Below the pieces are notes generated by a model. It ran no database searches, was not told the DNA's origin, and worked only from the letters and a program-made list of their open reading frames with translations. Positions 1 through 5,058 of a stretch of 5,058 nucleotides of DNA are shown piece after piece. Numbering within the stretch: the first letter of the stretch is position 1; each line of letters starts with the position of its first letter. The stretch spans positions 1-5,058 of the forward strand of contig CANRMG010000128.1 of assembly GCA_947631675.1 (NCBI GenBank), written 5' to 3'. The DNA is from an uncultured Oscillospiraceae bacterium. Its GTDB lineage: Bacteria; Bacillota_A; Clostridia; Oscillospirales; Oscillospiraceae. A program made the position numbers and the translations under genes.

Positions 1-2
1 GG

Positions 3-779
3 CCCGCCCTGGACGGGGTGGACCTGGACGTGGCGCCGGGCACGTTCCTGGCGGTGCTGGGCTCCAACGGCAGCGGCAAGTCCACCCTTGCCAAGCACCT
101 GAACGCCATCCTCCTGCCCCAGGCGGGGAAGGTGCTGGTGGACGGCATGGACACCATCGACGAGGGCAGCCTTCTGCCCATCCGCCGGAAGGTGGGGATG
201 GTGTTCCAGAACCCGGACAACCAGATCGTGGCCAACGTTGTGGAGGACGATGTGGCCTTTGCCCCGGAGAACCTGGGGGTGGAGCCGAAGGAGATCCGCC
301 GCCGGGTGGACGAGGCATTGAAGCAGGTTGGCATGTACGATTTTCGCCTGCACGCGCCGCACCTTCTCTCCGGCGGGCAGAAGCAGCGGGTGGCCATCGC
401 CGGCGTGCTGGCCATGGGGCCGGAGGTGCTGGTGCTGGACGAGCCCACCGCCATGCTGGACCCCCGGGGCCGGCGGGAGGTGGTCAAGATCGTGGAGCGG
501 CTGTGCCGGGAAAAGGGCATCACCGTCGTACTCATCACCCACCACATGGACGAGGCGGTCCGTGCCGACCGGGTGGTCATCATGGACCACGGCCACATCG
601 TCATGGACGGGACCCCGGCGGCCGTCTTCGCCCGGGCCAGCGAGCTGCGGGCCCTTCGCCTCACGGTGCCGGAGACCGCCGCCCTCATAGAGAAGCTGAA
701 CGCCGCAGGTATGGCCCTGCCCACGGACGCCCTCACCCCCGAGGCCTGCGTCGCCGCCATAAAGGAGGCGCTGGGATGA
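3..779 (+). CDS. ecfA1: Energy-coupling factor transporter ATPase EcfA1 (5' end missing)
   Basis: One of the two cytoplasmic ATPases of an ECF importer; it hydrolyses ATP with EcfA2 to drive vitamin or micronutrient uptake through EcfT. The reading frame is open to the window edge. The GTG at 18 is an internal Val codon in the typical ABC run ALDGVDL, not a start; roughly 20 N-terminal residues are probably missing. Counting from the first full codon (258 residues present): Walker A GSNGSGKST at 20-28, Q-loop Gln69 in FQNPDNQ, signature LSGGQ at 122-126, Walker B VLVLDE at 142-147, D-loop MLD, and H-loop His180 in THH. FQNPDNQ is characteristic of EcfA1, against FQYPE in EcfA2. All catalytic motifs are intact. 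The stop overlaps the ecfA2 start (ATGA). The family call is firm; the A1 assignment rests on the Q-loop and gene order. Confidence 0.95.
   Translation, partial: PALDGVDLDVAPGTFLAVLGSNGSGKSTLAKHLNAILLPQAGKVLVDGMDTIDEGSLLPIRRKVGMVFQNPDNQIVANVVEDDVAFAPENLGVEPKEIRRRVDEALKQVGMYDFRLHAPHLLSGGQKQRVAIAGVLAMGPEVLVLDEPTAMLDPRGRREVVKIVERLCREKGITVVLITHHMDEAVRADRVVIMDHGHIVMDGTPAAVFARASELRALRLTVPETAALIEKLNAAGMALPTDALTPEACVAAIKEALG
763..768 (+). promoter_or_regulatory. Ribosome binding site of ecfA2
   Basis: A perfect AGGAGG ends 7 bases before the ATG at 776. It lies inside the last codons of ecfA1 and fixes the ecfA2 start against the longer upstream open frame. Confidence 0.85.
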
Positions 780-1639
780 GCCTTATAGAACTGCGGGGCC
801 TCACCCACGTATACAGCCGGGGCACGCCCTTTGAAAAGACCGCCATCGACGGCCTGGACCTGGCCATCGAGGCGGGCCAGACCGTGGGCCTTATCGGCCA
901 CACGGGCAGTGGCAAGAGCACCCTTATAAGCCACTTGAACGCCCTTTTGAAGCCCTCCGCCGGCACGGTGCTGCTGGACGGAGAGGACATCTATGCCTCC
1001 AAAGCCGCCATGCGCGCCGCCCGGTTCCGGGTGGGCGTGGTGTTCCAGTACCCGGAGTACCAGCTTTTCGAGGAGACCGTATACGCGGACATCGCCTACG
1101 GGCCAAAAAACCTGAAGCTGTCCCAGGCGGAGATCGACCGCCGGGTCCGGGAGGCAGCCGCCTTTGTAGGTCTGAAGGAGGACCGCTTCGACCGCTCCCC
1201 CCTGGAGCTGTCCGGCGGCCAGAAGCGCCGGGTGGCCATCGCCGGCGTGCTGGCCATGGAGCCGGAGCTGCTGGTGCTGGACGAGCCCACCGCGGGGCTG
1301 GACCCCGCCGGGCGGGAGGACCTTCTGGAAAAGCTCTTCGCCTGGAAGAAAGCAAGCGGCGGCACCATCCTTCTCGTCACCCACGATATGTCCATCGCCA
1401 ACCGGTGCGACAGGCTGGTGGTAATGGAGGACGGGCACATCGTCCTGGACGGGACGCCGGAGGCGGTGTTCTCCCAGAGCGGGACGCTACGGGCCTCCGG
1501 GCTGGACCTGCCCGCTCCGGCCCATATCGCGGGGCTTCTGCGAAACGAGGGCATCGCCGTGCCCCCGTCTGTGTATACCGTGGACCAGCTGGCCGACGCC
1601 ATCCTTGCCCTGCGGGGAAAGGGGGCGGCCTCATGCTGA
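776..1639 (+). CDS. ecfA2: Energy-coupling factor transporter ATPase EcfA2
   Basis: Second ATPase of the ECF module, expected to form a heterodimer with EcfA1 and to contact the EcfT coupling helices at the membrane. The protein has 287 residues, normal for the family. Walker A GHTGSGKST lies at 41-49, Q-loop Gln91 in FQYPEYQLFEETV (a hallmark of EcfA2), signature LSGGQ at 145-149, Walker B LLVLDE at 165-170, D-loop GLD at 174-176, and H-loop His203 in VTHD. The ATG at 776 is chosen because MSLIELRGLTHVY is the normal family N-terminus and AGGAGG lies 7 bases upstream (763-768). The open frame extends upstream to 503, but only as a shadow of ecfA1. The start overlaps the ecfA1 stop by 4 bases, suggesting translational coupling. 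The C-terminal part (about 230-287) is the family-specific extension after the nucleotide-binding domain. Confidence 0.97.
   Translation: MSLIELRGLTHVYSRGTPFEKTAIDGLDLAIEAGQTVGLIGHTGSGKSTLISHLNALLKPSAGTVLLDGEDIYASKAAMRAARFRVGVVFQYPEYQLFEETVYADIAYGPKNLKLSQAEIDRRVREAAAFVGLKEDRFDRSPLELSGGQKRRVAIAGVLAMEPELLVLDEPTAGLDPAGREDLLEKLFAWKKASGGTILLVTHDMSIANRCDRLVVMEDGHIVLDGTPEAVFSQSGTLRASGLDLPAPAHIAGLLRNEGIAVPPSVYTVDQLADAILALRGKGAASC
1618..1625 (+). promoter_or_regulatory. Ribosome binding site of ecfT
   Basis: The purine tract AAAGGGGG ends 7 bases before the ATG at 1633. It is a slightly degenerate Shine-Dalgarno site inside the 3' end of ecfA2 and supports the ATG at 1633 as the start. Confidence 0.65.
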
Positions 1640-2439
1640 AGGACATCACCTTAGGCCAGTACTTCCCCGGCGATACCCCGGTCCACCGGCTGGACCCCCG
1701 GACGAAGCTCATCCTGACCGTAGTCTACATCGCGGCCCTTTTCATGGTGGGCAGCTGGGGCGGCTATATCCTGGTCTTCGGAACCCTGGCCGCCGTCGCC
1801 GCCATCGCCCACATCCGGCCCCGGGCCCTTTTGAAGGGCCTGAAGCCCCTCATTTTCATCATCGTGTTCACGGGCGTGCTGAACCTGTTTTTCACCGCCG
1901 GAGACGACATCCTCTTCCGCTGGCGGTTCATAAAGATCACCTACACGGGCCTGGAGCGGGCCGTGTCCATGGTGCTGCGGGTGATGCTGCTGGTGTCGGG
2001 CACGTTTTTGCTGACCTACACCACCTCTCCCCTGGCCATCACCGACGGGCTGGAGCGGCTGCTGTCGCCCTTAAAAAAGCTCCACGTGCCCGTGTATGAG
2101 CTGAGCCTCATGATGTGCATCGCCCTTCGCTTCATCCCCACCCTCATCGAGGAGACGGACCGCATCATGTCCGCCCAGAAGGCCCGGGGCGCCGACCTGG
2201 AGACGGGCACCCTGCCGGAGCGGGCTAAGGCTTTGCTACCCCTTCTGATTCCCCTCTTCATCTCCGCCTTCCGGCGGGCGGACGAGCTGGCGCTGGCCAT
2301 GGAGTGCCGCTGCTACAACGGCGGCCAGGGCCGCACCCGCATGAAGCAGCTGCGCATGGGCTGGCAGGACGCGGTGGCCTTCGGCCTGGGCGCGCTGCTG
2401 GTGGCAGGCATCCTTGTGCTGCGGAGGCTGGGGATATGA
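1633..2439 (+). CDS. ecfT: Energy-coupling factor transporter transmembrane protein EcfT
   Basis: Membrane scaffold of the ECF importer; it links the ATPase pair to interchangeable substrate-binding S proteins. The protein has 268 residues, typical of the family. The N-terminus LGQYFPGDTPVHRLDPRTK (7-25) matches the conserved opening of EcfT. Hydrophobic segments lie at about 24-40, 42-59, 71-89, 112-131 and 243-263, with further partly hydrophobic helices at about 155-170 and 200-213. The two cytoplasmic coupling-helix motifs are present: AQKARGAD (Ala-Arg-Gly at 184-186) and the X-Arg-X motif as ECRCY (Arg226). The ATG at 1633 overlaps ecfA2 by 7 bases and follows a purine-rich site at 1618-1625. 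The frame is open further upstream (from 1405) but only as an ecfA2 shadow. No S-component gene is present nearby. Confidence 0.96.
   Translation: MLKDITLGQYFPGDTPVHRLDPRTKLILTVVYIAALFMVGSWGGYILVFGTLAAVAAIAHIRPRALLKGLKPLIFIIVFTGVLNLFFTAGDDILFRWRFIKITYTGLERAVSMVLRVMLLVSGTFLLTYTTSPLAITDGLERLLSPLKKLHVPVYELSLMMCIALRFIPTLIEETDRIMSAQKARGADLETGTLPERAKALLPLLIPLFISAFRRADELALAMECRCYNGGQGRTRMKQLRMGWQDAVAFGLGALLVAGILVLRRLGI
2423..2427 (+). promoter_or_regulatory. Ribosome binding site of truA
   Basis: GGAGG lies 8 bases before the ATG at 2436, inside the last codons of ecfT. It selects this start over the longer upstream open frame, and the N-terminus MRNIALRLAYDG fits TruA. Confidence 0.8.
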
Positions 2440-3218
2440 GAAACATCGCCCTGCGCCTTGCCTACGACGGCTCCGCCTATCACGGCTGGCAGACCCAGGC
2501 CGGGCTGCCCACGGTCCAGCAGACCCTGGAGCGGGCGGTGGAAAAGACCGTCCAGCACCCCGTGCACGTCACCGGCTGCGGCCGCACGGACGCCGGGGTC
2601 CATGCTCTTTCCTACTGCGCCAACTTCCGCACGGAGTCAACTATCCCCATCGACCGGGTCCCCCTGGCCCTTAACTCCCGCCTGCCGGCGGACATCGCCG
2701 TCCAGGACGCGGTGGAGGCTCCCGAGGATTTCAACGCCATCGGCTCCTGCATCCAAAAGGAGTATATCTATAAGATCCACAACAGCCGCATCCGGGACCC
2801 GTTTCTGGACCTGCGGGCCTGCTTCTGGCCCGCGCCCCTGGACGCGGACGTCATGGATGCGGCGGCGGCCGCCTTCGTGGGCACCCATGACTTCGCCGCC
2901 GTGCGCAGCGTGGGCACCGAGACGAAGACCACCGTCCGCACTGTGAAGTGGTGCCACGCGGAGCGGTCCGGGGACATCATCACCGTGGCCGTGTGCGCCA
3001 ACGGGTTTTTGTACAACATGGTCCGGGCCATCGTGGGCACGCTGGTCTACGCCTCCGACGGGAAGCTCGCCCCGGCGGACATCCCCGCCCTGCTGGAGGC
3101 CGGCGACCGGCGGCTCACCGGCCCCACCATGCCCCCCCAGGGCCTCTATATGCACCGGCTCTGGTACGACGGCGCGGTGGGAAAAATGATGGAAGCGGTT
3201 TCCATAGACAAAACTTGA
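2436..3218 (+). CDS. truA: tRNA pseudouridine synthase A (tRNA pseudouridine(38-40) synthase)
   Basis: Cytoplasmic enzyme that isomerises uridine to pseudouridine at positions 38-40 of the tRNA anticodon arm. The protein has 260 residues, normal for TruA. The N-terminal half carries LAYDGSAYHGWQTQ (8-21) and the catalytic motif GCGRTDAGVHA with nucleophile Asp52. KEYIYKIHN (108-116) supplies the conserved active-site Tyr region. The C-terminal half has HDFAAV (151-156), the NGFLYNMVRAIVGTLV signature (189-204) and the family-ending PPQGLYMHRLWY (233-244). A further 16 residues follow that end. The start ATG at 2436 overlaps the ecfT stop by 4 bases, with GGAGG at 2423-2427. The segment before KEYIY reads FNAIGSCIQ instead of the more usual FxARFxA. 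The last codons and the stop lie inside the promoter of the next gene. Assignment is firm. Confidence 0.97.
   Translation: MRNIALRLAYDGSAYHGWQTQAGLPTVQQTLERAVEKTVQHPVHVTGCGRTDAGVHALSYCANFRTESTIPIDRVPLALNSRLPADIAVQDAVEAPEDFNAIGSCIQKEYIYKIHNSRIRDPFLDLRACFWPAPLDADVMDAAAAAFVGTHDFAAVRSVGTETKTTVRTVKWCHAERSGDIITVAVCANGFLYNMVRAIVGTLVYASDGKLAPADIPALLEAGDRRLTGPTMPPQGLYMHRLWYDGAVGKMMEAVSIDKT
3189..3205. repeat. Inverted repeat 1, upstream of the promoter
   Basis: Perfect 6-base arms ATGGAA (3189-3194) and TTCCAT (3200-3205) with a 5-base centre. It lies in the last codons of truA, and its right arm touches the proposed -35 hexamer. No T-tract follows, so it does not look like an intrinsic terminator. 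A role as operator half-sites is only a possibility. Confidence 0.5.
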
Positions 3219-3234
3219 CGTTTTGTGCTATAAT
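3205..3234 (+). promoter_or_regulatory. Sigma-A-type promoter for the DUF5711-like gene
   Basis: The -10 is a perfect TATAAT at 3229-3234, preceded by an extended -10 TG at 3226-3227. The best-spaced -35 is TAGACA at 3205-3210 (5 of 6 matches to consensus, 18-base spacer), which lies inside the last truA codons. Transcription would start near 3241, giving a leader of about 30 bases. A better-looking TTGACG at 3215-3220 is only 8 bases from this -10 and cannot pair with it. It could serve a weaker TATAGT at 3236-3241 with a 15-base spacer. The AT-rich stretch stands out sharply from the GC-rich surroundings. Confidence 0.8.
3208..3226. repeat. Inverted repeat 2, in the promoter spacer
   Basis: Perfect 7-base arms ACAAAAC (3208-3214) and GTTTTGT (3220-3226) around a 5-base centre that contains part of the truA stop codon. 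It occupies the spacer between the proposed -35 and -10, a classic place for a repressor or activator site. The stem is AT-rich and is not followed by a T-tract, so it is a poor terminator candidate. Confidence 0.55.
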
Positions 3235-3260
3235 GTATAGTTGCAATCAAGCGTGACGCA

Positions 3261-3266
3261 GGGGAG
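3261..3266 (+). promoter_or_regulatory. Ribosome binding site of the DUF5711-like gene
   Basis: GGGGAG (within AGGGGAGA) lies 5 bases before the ATG at 3272. With the promoter just upstream, it fixes this ATG as the start. Confidence 0.75.
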
Positions 3267-3271
3267 ACCTT

Positions 3272-4855
3272 ATGGCCAGCAAACACCTGAAAAAAGTGGA
3301 TACCGCTGCCAAGGGCTCCCACGAAGCGGCTCCCCGAGGCTCCCATGAGGCCGCCCCCGCCAAGGGTAAAGCCCCCAAGGCGGAAAAACCTCCCAAGGAA
3401 CCGAAAAAGGCGAAAAAAACCGCTGCGCCGGCGCCTTCCAAGGAGCCGAAAAAGGCAAAGAAAACCAAGACGGCAGAGCCCGCCAAAGAGCCTGAAAAGG
3501 CGAAGAAGGCGGACAGCGCCAAGCCGGCCAGGGAACCCAAGGGCCCCCGGCTGGTAAAGCGGCAAAAGGAGCTGTCCGAGGCGGAGGCAGCCGCAGAGGG
3601 AAAGCAGGCCCGCCTGGACGTACAGGGGAAGAAAAAGGGCGAGAGCCCCGCCCCCCGGCACGACGCCTCCTCCGGCAAGGGGGAAAAGGCCGTCTCCTTC
3701 CGCCGGGAACGGGTGAAGGAAGAGCCCCTCCGGGAGGAGGGCGGCGCCTTCAGCCAGCGGGACGCGGTGGGCGCGATCATCGCCCTGGTGGCGGCGCTGG
3801 TGCTGCTGGCCGCCACGGTGGTGGTATATGTCTACCGGGACAGCTTCTCCCCCGACGGGATGATCCTCTCCGTGGACACCGCCTCCACGCCGGAGGACGA
3901 GTACGTCTTCGACGCCGGCTCCGGTCAGGCCTTTGCCGCTGCGGGCCGGGGCCTTGCTGTGGCCAACGCCTCGGGCCTGGAGCTGCTGGACGGTGACGGC
4001 ACTGCCGTCACCAGCAAGCTCATGCAGATGGAGAACCCCACCGCCGCGGGCTGTGAGGATTTCGCCGTGTTTTACGACCTGGGCGGCACGAAGATGGCCG
4101 TAGCCCGGTTCGACGGCACCGTAGAGGAGCTGGCCGTGGCGGGCGACATCATCTCCGCCACCGTCTCCGAGTCGGGCTACATAGCCGTCACCACCAAATA
4201 TACCGGCCGCCGGGCCCTTGTCACCGTATATGACTCCACCCTCAGCGAGGTCTACCAGTGGTACTCCTCCTCCGCCTGGGTCCTGAGCGCCCACGTGTCC
4301 CCTGACGGGCAGAAGATGGCGGTGCTGTCCTACACCGTCAGCGGCAGCGAGATCCGCTTCTTCGATCTGAGCCGGGAGGACTCCCAGGGCACCTTCTTCG
4401 TGGCCGACACGGTGCTGCTGGACGTGCACTGGTTCTCCGCCGACCGGCTCTGCGCCCTCAGCGGGGAGCAGGTGTTCTTCTTCAACGCCCAAGGCGAGTG
4501 GCAGAACACCTACGCTTTTGCCGGCCAGTACCTGGTGGGCTACACCTTTGACGGACCCAACTGCGCCGCCTTCGCCCTCAGCCCCTACCGGGCCGGCACC
4601 ACCGCCACGCTGGTGAGCCTGGACCCCACGGGCATGGAGCTGGGCACCGCGGAGGTGGACAGCGGCATCGTGTGCCTCACGGCGTCGGACCTGGAGATCA
4701 TGGTCCTGTGCTCCGACGGCGCCATCCTTTACAACAGCTCCCTTTCCGAGAAAGGACGGCTCACCGGCCTGCCCGGCTTCAAGTACGCCCTGCTCCGGTC
4801 CCGGGGCGAGGCCTTGCTCATCGCCTCCAACTACGCGGAGGTCTACACCTTCTGA
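3272..4855 (+). CDS. DUF5711-like membrane-anchored beta-propeller protein, function unknown
   Basis: A 527-residue protein in three parts. Residues 1-165 are low-complexity and rich in Lys, Ala, Pro and Glu (27 Lys in the first 100). They hold two GSHEAAP copies (15-21, 23-29) and a 15-residue repeat starting at 42, 57, 72 and 87. Residues 166-188 form one strong membrane helix. The positive charge before it predicts the N-terminus inside and the C-terminus outside. Residues about 195-527 alternate short beta-like strands with turns such as SPDG (343-346), FDG, DPTG and SDG, as in WD40/PQQ-like propellers; I count roughly seven or eight units. Five Cys (261, 394, 431, 468, 480) lie in this part. 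From memory this resembles DUF5711 proteins of Clostridia, often next to cvpA as here; no search was run. No catalytic motif is visible, so a binding or scaffold role is a guess. Confidence 0.85.
   Translation: MASKHLKKVDTAAKGSHEAAPRGSHEAAPAKGKAPKAEKPPKEPKKAKKTAAPAPSKEPKKAKKTKTAEPAKEPEKAKKADSAKPAREPKGPRLVKRQKELSEAEAAAEGKQARLDVQGKKKGESPAPRHDASSGKGEKAVSFRRERVKEEPLREEGGAFSQRDAVGAIIALVAALVLLAATVVVYVYRDSFSPDGMILSVDTASTPEDEYVFDAGSGQAFAAAGRGLAVANASGLELLDGDGTAVTSKLMQMENPTAAGCEDFAVFYDLGGTKMAVARFDGTVEELAVAGDIISATVSESGYIAVTTKYTGRRALVTVYDSTLSEVYQWYSSSAWVLSAHVSPDGQKMAVLSYTVSGSEIRFFDLSREDSQGTFFVADTVLLDVHWFSADRLCALSGEQVFFFNAQGEWQNTYAFAGQYLVGYTFDGPNCAAFALSPYRAGTTATLVSLDPTGMELGTAEVDSGIVCLTASDLEIMVLCSDGAILYNSSLSEKGRLTGLPGFKYALLRSRGEALLIASNYAEVYTF
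3314..3358 (+). repeat. Short in-frame repeat encoding GSHEAAP twice
   Basis: Residues 15-21 and 23-29 are identical at protein level with an 8-residue period. The DNA copies differ at synonymous positions (for example CAC/CAT, GAA/GAG), so the duplication is not very recent or the peptide has been conserved. Confidence 0.7.
3395..3541 (+). repeat. In-frame 45-base tandem repeat encoding 15-residue Lys-rich units
   Basis: Units start at residues 42, 57, 72 and 87 with KEPKKAKKT, KEPKKAKKT, KEPEKAKKA and REPKGPRLV. The last unit is partial (residues 87-90 are clearly alike). The period is exactly 15 residues, while the second half of each unit varies. This points to past tandem duplication in the cytoplasmic tail, and copy number may differ between strains. 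Confidence 0.8.
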
Positions 4856-4887
4856 CCCATATCACACTCAACCCATCACACTATAGC

Positions 4888-4893
4888 GAGAGG
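4888..4893 (+). promoter_or_regulatory. Probable ribosome binding site of the CvpA-like gene
   Basis: GAGAGG ends 9 bases before the ATG at 4903. It is weaker and further away than the other sites in the window but favours this ATG over the in-frame ATG at 4933. Confidence 0.55.
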
Positions 4894-4902
4894 TAGCGTC
4901 TT

Positions 4903-5058
4903 ATGTCCAAGGTCGAGTCTATCGTCGAATCCATGTCCACCTTGTCCATTTCCGTCAATGTGGTCATCCATGTCCTTTTGGTCGCCATCCTGGTCATCTG
5001 CGCCTGGCAGGGTTATAAAAAGGGCATCATCATGGGAATTATCGAGGTGCTGGTGATA
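4903..5058 (+). CDS. CvpA-like small membrane protein (3' end missing)
   Basis: The frame is open from the ATG at 4903 to the window end, giving 52 residues with no stop. After a short polar N-terminus there is a hydrophobic helix at about 17-35, then WQGYKKG (35-41) and the start of a second hydrophobic stretch. A first helix ending in a Gly-aromatic-basic-basic-Gly loop is the usual opening of CvpA-family proteins, multi-pass inner-membrane proteins linked to colicin V production and envelope functions. The call rests on this short fragment and on its position after a DUF5711-like gene. The 47-base gap has no good promoter or terminator, so it is probably cotranscribed with the upstream gene. 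Its codon use appears less GC-biased than that of the genes upstream. Confidence 0.6.
   Translation, partial: MSKVESIVESMSTLSISVNVVIHVLLVAILVICAWQGYKKGIIMGIIEVLVI

Noticed and set aside
18..20. GTG at 18 as the start of ecfA1
   Set aside because: The frame continues upstream with ALDG, part of the standard ABC N-terminal sequence, so this GTG is an internal Val and the true start is outside the window.
3208..3234. Intrinsic terminator after truA
   Set aside because: The 7-base stem is AT-rich and is followed by GCTATAATG rather than a run of T, so it does not meet the usual terminator form.
3251..3259. Palindrome GCGT-G-ACGC just before the ribosome binding site
   Set aside because: The arms are only 4 bases with a 1-base centre, which cannot form an RNA hairpin and is easily expected by chance in this composition.
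3413..3419. Run of seven A as a programmed frameshift or phase-variation site
   Set aside because: It is an in-frame Lys-Lys-Thr stretch (AAA AAA ACC) in a Lys-rich repeat. The preceding base is G, so the -1 slippery heptamer is not ideal, and no pseudoknot or useful alternative frame is apparent.
3146..4492. Long minus-strand open frame of 448 residues opposite the propeller gene
   Set aside because: Its translation is a Gly/Leu/Arg-rich string with no domain pattern. It mirrors the repeats of the plus-strand gene and runs through the promoter region. Long antisense frames are common in DNA this GC-rich.
4859..4887. Separate promoter for the CvpA-like gene using TATAGC at 4882-4887
   Set aside because: No acceptable -35 hexamer lies 16-19 bases upstream, and the gap is short enough for read-through from the preceding gene.

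Overview
This is a GC-rich, strongly G/C-third-position window with closely packed genes, all on the + strand. Gene content, Shine-Dalgarno sites and family motifs suggest a high-GC anaerobic Firmicute of the Oscillospiraceae/Clostridia type. The lineage is an inference from gene order and protein style; no marker gene settles it.

Positions 3-3218 form one operon-like block. It holds ecfA1 (cut off by the window start), ecfA2, ecfT and truA. Successive genes overlap by 4, 7 and 4 bases, and the downstream start codons have good Shine-Dalgarno sites, so translational coupling is likely. EcfA1, EcfA2 and EcfT make up the shared energising module of an energy-coupling factor (ECF) vitamin/micronutrient importer. 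No substrate-binding S component lies in the window, as expected for a group II system whose S subunits are encoded elsewhere. TruA makes pseudouridine in the tRNA anticodon arm. In many Firmicutes this set follows the rpoA-rplQ ribosomal cluster, so that may lie just left of the window.

Positions 3189-3271 are a regulatory junction. A sigma-A-type promoter with a perfect TATAAT and an extended -10 TG starts inside the 3' end of truA and drives the next gene. Two short perfect inverted repeats, with centres 20 bp apart, flank and overlap its -35 region. They could be an operator.

Positions 3272-5058 hold a second unit. A 527-residue protein has a Lys/Ala/Pro-rich repetitive cytoplasmic tail, one membrane helix and a predicted extracytoplasmic beta-propeller (DUF5711-like). 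After a 47-base gap comes the start of a small membrane protein that looks like the CvpA family, cut off by the window end. This pair is the least understood part of the window and looks like a cell-envelope system of unknown role.

I saw no RNA genes, mobile elements, CRISPR arrays or convincing intrinsic terminators. Apart from the junctions described, there is no non-coding stretch longer than about 55 bases.
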